A stretch of DNA of 5,589 bases from assembly GCA_017883485.1 (NCBI GenBank), contig JADGNM010000193.1, forward strand, positions 1 to 5,589, read 5' to 3'. This stretch comes from Methanosarcina sp. (GTDB lineage: Archaea > Halobacteriota > Methanosarcinia > Methanosarcinales > Methanosarcinaceae). A model generated the notes under the pieces. That model was given only the letters and a program-made list of their open reading frames with translations. It did no database searches and was not told where the DNA came from. Positions 1-4,162 of the stretch are shown one piece after another. Positions within the stretch are counted from its first letter, which is position 1. Each line of letters begins with the position of its first letter. Both the position numbers and the translations under genes were made by a program.

Positions 1-123
1 CATCTTTTCTGTAGCATAGCACATTTCATGCATCAATACTGATGCATAAATGAGCTTTCTTGGCACACCGTGACCCTCTGCGCTCCCTAGTAATAAAAAA
101 GCATCATTAGTCTGCCAGTTCAT
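1..123 (-). CDS. 5' end of an unrecognised protein gene, runs off the left edge
   Basis: An open frame begins at an ATG (123-121) and stays open for 41 codons to the window edge. The protein starts MNWQTNDAFLLLGSAEGHGV and continues PRKLIYASVLMHEMCYATEKM. The composition is protein-like, but I recognise no family and see no signal peptide or clear motif. An in-frame TAA lies upstream at 147-145 with no other standard start between, so the ATG decides the start. No Shine-Dalgarno sequence precedes it; the 15 nt before it read CCTCGAATATTTATT. An AT-rich box (TATTAATATTAATT, about 155-142) is centred roughly 26 nt upstream, which fits an archaeal TATA box driving a leaderless mRNA. It lies about 140 nt beyond the mtq2-like stop, past a U-rich terminator-like stretch, so it is probably a separate transcription unit. 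An 8-bp inverted repeat sits inside it (28-47). It could be a gene remnant; only the missing 3' part can tell. Confidence 0.5.
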   Translation of the reverse strand, partial: MNWQTNDAFLLLGSAEGHGVPRKLIYASVLMHEMCYATEKM

Positions 124-141
124 AATAAATATTCGAGGTGG

Positions 142-155
142 TAATTAATATTAAT
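142..155 (-). promoter_or_regulatory. Candidate TATA box for the left-edge partial gene
   Basis: Minus-strand TATTAATATTAATT contains the palindrome TTAATATTAA (145-154). Its centre is about 26 nt before the ATG at 123, the spacing expected between an archaeal TATA box and a transcription start. This would give a leaderless transcript and fits the missing ribosome binding site. AT-rich spacers produce such boxes by chance, and no clear purine-rich BRE precedes it. Confidence 0.35.
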
Positions 156-208
156 AGGATATAGAACTTGTGATGCAAATAAATTAAAGAAGATAATATG
201 TTTTCCTT

Positions 209-247
209 AAAAAACCCGAATAAAACTTGACTCCTGGTCTTAACAAG
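209..247 (-). terminator. U-rich terminator-like region after the mtq2-like gene
   Basis: Starting 16 nt after the mtq2-like stop codon, the minus strand shows a weak CTTG...CAAG pairing (247-244 with 229-226), then TTTTA (225-221) and TTTTTT (214-209). Archaeal RNA polymerase terminates at oligo-U tracts with little or no hairpin needed, so the two U tracts are the main evidence. This would end the DUF655-rsmA-mtq2 transcript. Confidence 0.45.
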
Positions 248-263
248 AATGATACTTTGAAGT

Positions 264-872
264 CTACAAAAGTATTCCTCTGACAACCATCAATTCCTCA
301 AAAGAAACTTTTTTCCTTTCTATAATGTCAACCTTGAACCCCATACCTTTTATTTTCTCCCTGACGGCCTCGAGCCCGGTAATCGATGAGATAAGCACAA
401 GAATTTTTCCTCCAGGCTTGAGATAATCTCTTACCTCGTCCAGAAACCTGTCCAGGGTTTCTCTCCCGCTGATTCCGCCATCAAAAGCATAATTTAGCCA
501 TCCCGGAACTTTTTCTTCCTTAGAGGTAGGAAGATAGGGCGGGTTGAAGAGAATAAGGTCAAAACGGTTTTCCGGTTTTTCAGGCTTTATGCCTCTGAAA
601 AGGTCGGTACGGATAACCTCAACGCCGTTTGCTCTTGCACAGCGGGCGGCATGAGGATTTATTTCTATTGCAAGCAGATAAATGTCTTTTAGATTTGCCA
701 GGAGTACAGCAGATACAAAGCCCGAACCTGTCCCGACTTCGAGGATACGCATGCCTGGCTCTGCATCCTCCAGTGCCGCATCGGCGAGTAAAAATGAGTC
801 TTCTGCAGGCTCATAGACACAGTCTGAATCCCCCAGGCTGACCCGGGCTTTTCTGTATTCGATTTCAACCAT
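264..872 (-). CDS. HemK/Mtq2-type release-factor glutamine methyltransferase
   Basis: Class I SAM-dependent methyltransferase of 202 aa. SAM motif I is ILEVGTGSG (residues 43-51), an acidic residue ends strand 2 (E70 in AIEINP), D90 follows in RTDLF, and the HemK signature NPPY is at 110-113. NPPY binds the amide of a glutamine side chain. The family's archaeal/eukaryal branch (Mtq2/HemK2) methylates the GGQ glutamine of release factor aRF1/eRF1, using the zinc protein Trm112 as partner; no trm112 gene is visible here. About 200 aa, with the catalytic domain only and no N-terminal helical domain as in bacterial PrmC, fits Mtq2. A TTG three codons earlier (881) is in frame, but the ATG at 872 is preferred: GGAT lies 5 nt upstream of it and the TTG has no ribosome binding site. 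The gene starts 24 nt after the rsmA stop and is probably its operon partner. Family is certain; substrate is inferred from the family. Confidence 0.9.
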   Translation of the reverse strand: MVEIEYRKARVSLGDSDCVYEPAEDSFLLADAALEDAEPGMRILEVGTGSGFVSAVLLANLKDIYLLAIEINPHAARCARANGVEVIRTDLFRGIKPEKPENRFDLILFNPPYLPTSKEEKVPGWLNYAFDGGISGRETLDRFLDEVRDYLKPGGKILVLISSITGLEAVREKIKGMGFKVDIIERKKVSFEELMVVRGILL

Positions 873-896
873 ATTATCCAATTAGAAGATATTGGT

Positions 897-1766
897 TTAT
901 TTCTTCTGATTAAAATCAAATATCAGATTTGCAAGCTCTGCAAGTTGCTTAGGTGTCAGGTTTTCAGCCCTTTTGTTCATTAATTCCTCAGGAAGCCGGT
1001 CAATTACCTCTTTAATGCCGGGGATTTTGAGCATATAATTTGTGTTCAGGATGGCATTTCTCAGCTTTTTCCGGCGCTGGCTGAAGACTGCCGCCACAAA
1101 TTTCATAAAGAAGGCTTCATCCCGGACTTCAAAAGGTGCCGGGCGGGGAACAAGTTTGACTACTGCGGAGTCAACTTCCGGAGCTGGCTGGAAAGCTCCT
1201 TTTGGAACTCTCATGAGGATGGAGGCGTCTGCAAAATAATAGGTATCTACAGTCAGGCGGGAATAGTCCTTGCAGTCAGGAGAAGAGACCATGCGTACTG
1301 CAAACTCATACTGGTACATGAGGATTCCGAGTTTGAATTTATGGCGAAGGAGCTTGAAGGTTATCTCCGAAGAAATGGAATAAGGAAGGTTTGAGACGAC
1401 CTTGTCGAACTCAGGAAAATTAACTTTCAGGGCATCTCCTGCAATGATCTCAACGTTTCCTGCACTATCGAAACGGTCGTGCAGAATATTGACTAAGGCC
1501 GGATCAAGTTCATTTGCAATTACTTTTTTTGCCTTTCTTGAGAGCCTTTCAGTAAGGTTTCCGATGCCAGCACCGATTTCGAGAACAACGTCCTCGGATT
1601 TTAACTCCGCGGCAGCCACAATTCTATCCAGGTAGCCTGTATCTACCAGAAAATGCTGATCAAAAGTGCCTCCTTTTATATTATATTTTTTAAGAAGATG
1701 GTGTACCAGGCTAAAGCCTCCCGAATGTAGTAAGGAAAAAAAAGAAAAAAAGAATTCACAGTTCAC
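897..1766 (-). CDS. rsmA: 16S rRNA adenine dimethyltransferase RsmA/KsgA (Dim1 family)
   Basis: Dimethylates two adjacent adenines in the helix-45 loop of 16S rRNA during late small-subunit assembly, using SAM. The full frame is 289 aa. Residues counted from the GTG at 1766 include KYNIKGGTFDQHFL (27-40), motif I LEIGAGIGN (62-70), acidic E86/D88, GDAL (110-113), the catalytic NLPYS (126-130) and a C-terminal domain with FSQRRKKLRNAI (228-239). The start is the open question. GTG 1766 overlaps the DUF655 stop by 4 nt (GTGA), but has no Shine-Dalgarno sequence and adds a Phe-rich 19-residue leader encoded by a T-tract, which family members lack as I remember them. Homologues begin just before the equivalent of V21-H22-H23. 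Here residue 20 is CTG (1709-1707), with GGGAGG 7 nt upstream, giving 270 aa, the usual archaeal length. I list the full frame and consider the CTG start more likely. The gene is co-oriented with DUF655 and mtq2. Confidence 0.93.
   Translation of the reverse strand: MNCEFFFSFFSLLHSGGFSLVHHLLKKYNIKGGTFDQHFLVDTGYLDRIVAAAELKSEDVVLEIGAGIGNLTERLSRKAKKVIANELDPALVNILHDRFDSAGNVEIIAGDALKVNFPEFDKVVSNLPYSISSEITFKLLRHKFKLGILMYQYEFAVRMVSSPDCKDYSRLTVDTYYFADASILMRVPKGAFQPAPEVDSAVVKLVPRPAPFEVRDEAFFMKFVAAVFSQRRKKLRNAILNTNYMLKIPGIKEVIDRLPEELMNKRAENLTPKQLAELANLIFDFNQKK
1707..1722 (-). promoter_or_regulatory. Strong Shine-Dalgarno plus CTG, probable true rsmA start
   Basis: The minus strand reads GGGAGG (1722-1717), 7 nt (CTTTAGC), then CTG (1709-1707) in the rsmA frame. 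Sequence and spacing are those of an efficient archaeal ribosome binding site, whereas the upstream GTG at 1766 has none. CTG is a rare start codon, so a sequence error or a recent ATG-to-CTG change is also possible. Confidence 0.55.
1736..1751 (-). terminator. Double oligo-T tract between the DUF655 stop and rsmA
   Basis: On the minus strand, T7 (1751-1745), a C, and T8 (1743-1736) begin 11 nt after the DUF655 stop. Oligo-U tracts of this length can stop archaeal RNA polymerase, so part of the transcription may end here before rsmA. If rsmA starts at GTG 1766, the tract instead encodes a run of phenylalanines. No hairpin precedes it. The tract could also be a polymerase-slippage site. Confidence 0.3.
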
Positions 1767-2494
1767 TCGGGTCTCTGGCGGCGCGGTGGGGTGGTAAATA
1801 ATCTGTACTTGATGAAGTCATCTTTAAGCTCTACCTCGATCCTGTGGGAAATAACTTTAGCCGGGTCATGCAGGCTTGGGATTCTTTCACGGATATCATG
1901 AAAGCTCTTAAAATCTCCTTTTTTGCGCTCATCGATTATTGACCACATAAGCTTTTTTCCTATGCCTGGCAGGAGTTCAAGCATATGCAGTCGCATTGTA
2001 ATGGAATGGGCGTCGTTAAAGAATTTTACGAAGCGTTCCTCCTGGTGCCTGACACAGGCTTCGAGAATAAAAGGAAGTTCGAGATTGGCGCCTGTCGTAA
2101 GGTCCTGGTGGCCTATTCTCTGCTTTACGTGGTCTATTTCATCCCTATCCCCAGGTCCGATGTAGACTCTTGATTGGATGTTCGGGATTACACCTGCTTT
2201 GGGAACAAGCTCCATGAGGGTAAACTTTTTGTCTCCTATAGCCTGGACAAGAGGTTTTTTCTGAAACGTAGGAGTTACATCAATCGATTTCCCATAAGGA
2301 AGATAGTCGAGAACCCATGCATATTCCTCTCTGTCTTGCGGATTTTCTGAAGATTTTCCGGATGAGCGCGGAGCTCTTTCTGACTGCCTATCTGATTGCG
2401 GTCTGCCTGTCGAACGCCTGCCGCCATAAGAAGATTTTTCAGCAGCTGAACTGCCAGCGTGTGGTCTACCTGATTGCGACTTCTCTACTTTCAT
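1763..2494 (-). CDS. DUF655 family protein, probable nucleic-acid-binding
   Basis: Archaeal DUF655 protein of unknown cellular role, 243 aa from ATG 2494. The first ~56 residues are Ser/Arg/Gly-rich, basic and probably disordered. The folded part starts near EEYAWVLDYLPYG and contains a beta-rich, probably OB-like segment (QAIGDKKFTLMELVP through SRVYIGPGDRD, about residues 84-120). A helical part follows, with a helix-hairpin-helix motif LPGIGKK (about 175-181) then DFKSFHDIRERIP, as in non-specific DNA/RNA-binding proteins. The C-terminus is basic. The gene sits between rpoF and rsmA, a placement I recall as conserved in Euryarchaeota, which hints at a role in ribosome or RNA biology; that is inference. 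An in-frame GTG lies two codons upstream (2500). I chose the ATG because AGGA and GGGTG precede it, while at the GTG the AGGA is only 3 nt away. The stop overlaps the rsmA frame's GTG. Confidence 0.9.
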   Translation of the reverse strand: MKVEKSQSGRPHAGSSAAEKSSYGGRRSTGRPQSDRQSERAPRSSGKSSENPQDREEYAWVLDYLPYGKSIDVTPTFQKKPLVQAIGDKKFTLMELVPKAGVIPNIQSRVYIGPGDRDEIDHVKQRIGHQDLTTGANLELPFILEACVRHQEERFVKFFNDAHSITMRLHMLELLPGIGKKLMWSIIDERKKGDFKSFHDIRERIPSLHDPAKVISHRIEVELKDDFIKYRLFTTPPRRQRPE

Positions 2495-2627
2495 CAGCAC
2501 CCATCCTATAATTGATCTAAATCCAATGACAGACTATCTGTGTTCAGGGTATGTCAAACCTGGCAAGCTAAGCTCTTCAATGCTTCTGTCCGGTTGGGAC
2601 CTACTCCAATAACCAGACCTGTCGAAT

Positions 2628-2687
2628 CCTCAAACTTCCAGCCCTCAAACTTCCAGCCCTCAAACTTCCAGCCCTCAAACTTCCAGC
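2628..2687. repeat. Four perfect 15-bp tandem repeats
   Basis: The unit CCTCAAACTTCCAGC (minus strand GCTGGAAGTTTGAGG) occurs four times without a mismatch at 2628-2642, 2643-2657, 2658-2672 and 2673-2687. It lies about 135 nt upstream of the DUF655 start. The period is a multiple of 3, so it keeps any reading frame; one minus-strand frame reads the pentapeptide WKFEG, but no start codon precedes it. A recent slippage-type expansion is the simplest explanation. Confidence 0.97.
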
Positions 2688-2717
2688 TTTCTGAAAACTT
2701 GTGACTCTCATGTAACC

Positions 2718-2746
2718 GGTCTTTACCTCAAGACCTGATCTGGTCT
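2718..2746 (-). promoter_or_regulatory. Two mutually exclusive hairpins in the DUF655 leader
   Basis: On the plus strand GGTCTT (2718-2723) pairs perfectly with AAGACC (2730-2735) across a 6-nt loop. The same AGACC (2731-2735) can also pair with GGTCT (2742-2746) across a 6-nt loop. In the minus-strand RNA the middle arm can therefore choose between two partners, as in attenuator-like switches. No U tract follows closely, so function is unproven. Confidence 0.35.
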
Positions 2747-2780
2747 CTACCTCTGGACTTTCCGTAATCCAAAGAGTCTC

Positions 2781-2796
2781 TATATTTTAATTTCGC
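2781..2796 (-). promoter_or_regulatory. Candidate archaeal promoter (BRE + TATA) for DUF655-rsmA-mtq2
   Basis: The minus strand reads GCGAAA (BRE-like, 2796-2791) directly followed by TTAAAATATA (TATA-like, 2790-2781). The expected transcription start is near 2760, giving a leader of about 265 nt that includes the hairpins and the 15-bp repeats. This is the best BRE/TATA pair in the spacer. Confidence 0.5.
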
Positions 2797-2864
2797 AGGT
2801 CCGGATACTCCCTGATACTTCAATTACCTTAGTTTTCGGATACTTCCTTTCTAAATAACAAGAT

Positions 2865-2881
2865 AAAAACTGCTATATAGC
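2865..2881 (-). terminator. Possible weak terminator after rpoF
   Basis: The minus strand reads GCTATATAGC (2881-2872), a perfect 10-bp palindrome, then AG-less spacing to TTTTT (2869-2865), starting 21 nt after the rpoF stop. The stem is short and AT-rich, so the U tract is the main support. The TATATA core could alternatively act as a promoter element. Confidence 0.3.
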
Positions 2882-2902
2882 TTATTCTCTTTAGATTTTA
2901 AC

Positions 2903-3256
2903 TTATTCTATGGTCTCCAGCACGTAATCGAGAATCTGGTCCAGCTCTTCGTTACTCAGGGTGTATTTTTCTTTAGCGTAAATCGATCTGATTTCGTCCC
3001 TGGACTGAGGCAGAATATCCGCGATCCTGATAGCGATTGCAGGCTTCATTTTTTCTAGCTTTAACAGCTTGTTAACAAGTTCTCTTGACTTTTCCCCGCT
3101 GGTCTTTGAGAACTGATCAGCATGGTGCAGGGCTTTTCGAAATCCGTATCCGACTTCAATTCCCTGCTCTCTGCGTTCCTCAGTAATCCTGGAAAGTATT
3201 TCTTTGACTTCGGCCAGGGTCAATAATTCTTCGTTGAGGACTTCCTTAACTATCAT
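2903..3256 (-). CDS. rpoF: DNA-directed RNA polymerase subunit Rpo4 (RpoF, Rpb4-like)
   Basis: Stalk subunit of the archaeal RNA polymerase. It pairs with Rpo7 (RpoE) to form the Rpo4/7 stalk, which binds emerging RNA and helps open-complex formation and termination. At 117 aa it has the family's usual size. The N-terminal part (about 1-45) is the Rpo7-contacting region, and the C-terminal helical HRDC-like domain (about 55-117) carries LLKLEKMKPAIAIRIADILP, followed by RDEIRSIYAKEKYTLSNEEL, the family's most typical stretch. The ATG at 3256 has GAGTGG 6 nt upstream and no competing start. Large spacers separate it on both sides (459 nt from rpl21e, about 400 nt from DUF655), so it is probably transcribed from its own promoter; a TATA-like box lies at 3428-3439. 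Identification is secure. Confidence 0.96.
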   Translation of the reverse strand: MIVKEVLNEELLTLAEVKEILSRITEERREQGIEVGYGFRKALHHADQFSKTSGEKSRELVNKLLKLEKMKPAIAIRIADILPQSRDEIRSIYAKEKYTLSNEELDQILDYVLETIE

Positions 3257-3310
3257 TGGAATCCACTCTTTTTCAAGTTAAAAGCTGAATTTAATTGCTA
3301 TTCCCTTCAA

Positions 3311-3330
3311 AACGATCTGTTTTGATCGTT
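3311..3330. promoter_or_regulatory. Operator-like inverted repeat upstream of rpoF
   Basis: AACGATC (3311-3317), loop TGTTTT, GATCGTT (3324-3330): seven perfect base pairs, 54 nt upstream of the rpoF ATG. An overlapping alternative pairs AAAAC (3309-3313) with GTTTT (3319-3323). It could be a transcription-factor site or an RNA hairpin in the rpoF leader. Confidence 0.4.
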
Positions 3331-3427
3331 CTTCAATGCTTAATAATTCCTGACTGCCAGATTTTGACAAGCTGGGTTATCCCGAATAATATTATCTTGA
3401 TATGCCCAAGTATATGCTGACAAGCGA

Positions 3428-3439
3428 CATATAATTCCG
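3428..3439 (-). promoter_or_regulatory. Candidate rpoF promoter
   Basis: The minus strand reads CGGAA followed by TTATATG (3439-3428), a BRE-plus-TATA-like arrangement. The predicted start is near 3405, giving an rpoF leader of about 150 nt that would carry the inverted repeat at 3311-3330. Other AT-rich boxes nearby (3386-3395) are alternatives. Confidence 0.35.
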
Positions 3440-3496
3440 ACGATATTTCCGTATCAGTTACAATGTTTCCGTGTCGGGATCCGATCTAAGTTTATC

Positions 3497-3534
3497 AAAA
3501 AGCAGCTTTCTATCCCCAGCTGAGCTTGCTTTTT
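3497..3534 (-). terminator. Hairpin with T5 flanks, possible terminator of the rpl21e transcript
   Basis: AAAAAGCA (3497-3504) is the exact reverse complement of TGCTTTTT (3527-3534). Nested inside, CAGCT (3503-3507) pairs with AGCTG (3518-3522). Because the outer arms are A5/T5, either strand ends the hairpin in U5. On the minus strand it lies about 180 nt after rpl21e and is the strongest terminator-like structure in this spacer. Confidence 0.45.
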
Positions 3535-3581
3535 AGCAGGTTCCCAAAGGGTATTATGTTTTCACATTTATTATTACAGGC

Positions 3582-3602
3582 CATTAATCTCGCGACATTA
3601 AT
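3582..3602. repeat. 21-bp element, copy 2 (CATTAAT-N7-CATTAAT)
   Basis: CATTAAT at 3582-3588 and 3596-3602 with the 7-bp spacer CTCGCGA. The other copy (4046-4066) has the same two heptamers, the same 14-bp period and the same CGC in the spacer centre: 17 of 21 positions identical. This copy lies 114 nt after the rpl21e stop. Confidence 0.6.
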
Positions 3603-3681
3603 CCCGCAATTTCCGAAATCATACAGCGGAACCAGAGAATCGGAAGTAAAACGCCTGCATGCTGTAAACTTAAAGGACTGG

Positions 3682-3701
3682 GTCAGGTTTTAGAACCTAA
3701 C
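3682..3701 (-). terminator. Hairpin directly after rpl21e
   Basis: GTCAGGTT (3682-3689) and AACCTAAC (3694-3701) pair over 8 bp (one G-U wobble in the minus-strand RNA) around a 4-nt loop, 14 nt after the rpl21e stop. No U tract follows, so it is more likely a 3'-end stabiliser or processing structure than a full terminator. Confidence 0.35.
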
Positions 3702-3715
3702 TGCCTTAACCGGAA

Positions 3716-4042
<327 letters not shown>

Positions 4043-4045
4043 TTA

Positions 4046-4066
4046 CATTAATACCGCTTCATTAAT
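4046..4066. repeat. 21-bp element, copy 1, in the rpl21e leader
   Basis: CATTAAT at 4046-4052 and 4060-4066 with the 7-bp spacer ACCGCTT, matching the copy at 3582-3602. It lies 28 nt downstream of the rpl21e TATA box, so it would straddle or directly follow the transcription start: a position typical of a repressor operator or a leader RNA element. Confidence 0.6.
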
Positions 4067-4093
4067 GCAGATTTTCTCTTGATAAGATCAATG

Positions 4094-4104
4094 ATATTTA
4101 AATA
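4094..4104 (-). promoter_or_regulatory. rpl21e promoter (TATA box)
   Basis: The minus strand reads TATTTAAATAT (4104-4094), the best TATA-box match in the window. The expected start is near 4072, giving a leader of about 62 nt before the L21e ATG. The upstream BRE is unremarkable (ACATCC). Confidence 0.55.
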
Positions 4105-4162
4105 GGATGTTATTCAGGCTATTCTTTCCTGACCTATGAATGAAACCTGATTCGGGTCCGGT

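Larger units (their letters stand above)
2495..2902. other. About 400-nt spacer between rpoF and the DUF655 gene
   Basis: No gene with a normal start is visible. From the rpoF side the spacer holds: a small palindrome with T5 just after rpoF; three copies of GATACTYC (2804-2811, 2814-2821, 2839-2846 on the plus strand); a promoter-like BRE/TATA (2781-2796); two competing hairpins (2718-2746); four 15-bp tandem repeats (2628-2687); and a small ACAGA-CTA-TCTGT hairpin (2529-2541) ahead of the DUF655 ribosome binding site. Most of it would be a long 5' leader of the DUF655 mRNA if the candidate promoter is right. Confidence 0.6.
3257..3715. other. 459-nt spacer between rpl21e and rpoF
   Basis: No credible coding frame is visible. 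The spacer contains, in minus-strand order: a hairpin 14 nt after the rpl21e stop (3682-3701); one copy of a 21-bp element (3582-3602); a hairpin with T5 on both strands (3497-3534); a TATA-like promoter candidate (3428-3439); a palindrome ATAATATTAT (3386-3395); and an inverted repeat AACGATC/GATCGTT (3311-3330) about 55 nt before rpoF. GACAAGC occurs twice (3366-3372, 3419-3425). A small RNA is possible but unsupported. Confidence 0.6.

Noticed and set aside
135..141. GAGGTGG on the plus strand, resembling a strong ribosome binding site
   Set aside because: No start codon follows at suitable spacing; the next plus-strand ATG opens only a few codons before a stop.
629..841. Plus-strand frame opposite the mtq2-like gene, and similar frames at 1042-1239, 1402-1635, 1923-2173, 2317-2511 and 3844-4065
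   Set aside because: All lie opposite confidently identified genes (the last also reaches into the rpl21e leader) and have no protein-family character.
2628..2687. Repeat array considered as CRISPR
   Set aside because: The units are 15 bp and directly adjacent with no spacers, so this is a simple tandem repeat.
3257..3715. Search for tRNA or C/D-box guide RNA in the long spacers
   Set aside because: No cloverleaf-like arrangement or properly spaced C and D boxes could be recognised by eye.
4114..4132. TCAGG/CCTGA 5-bp hairpin after pus10 considered as its terminator
   Set aside because: The stem is short with a 9-nt loop and no U tract follows on the minus strand.
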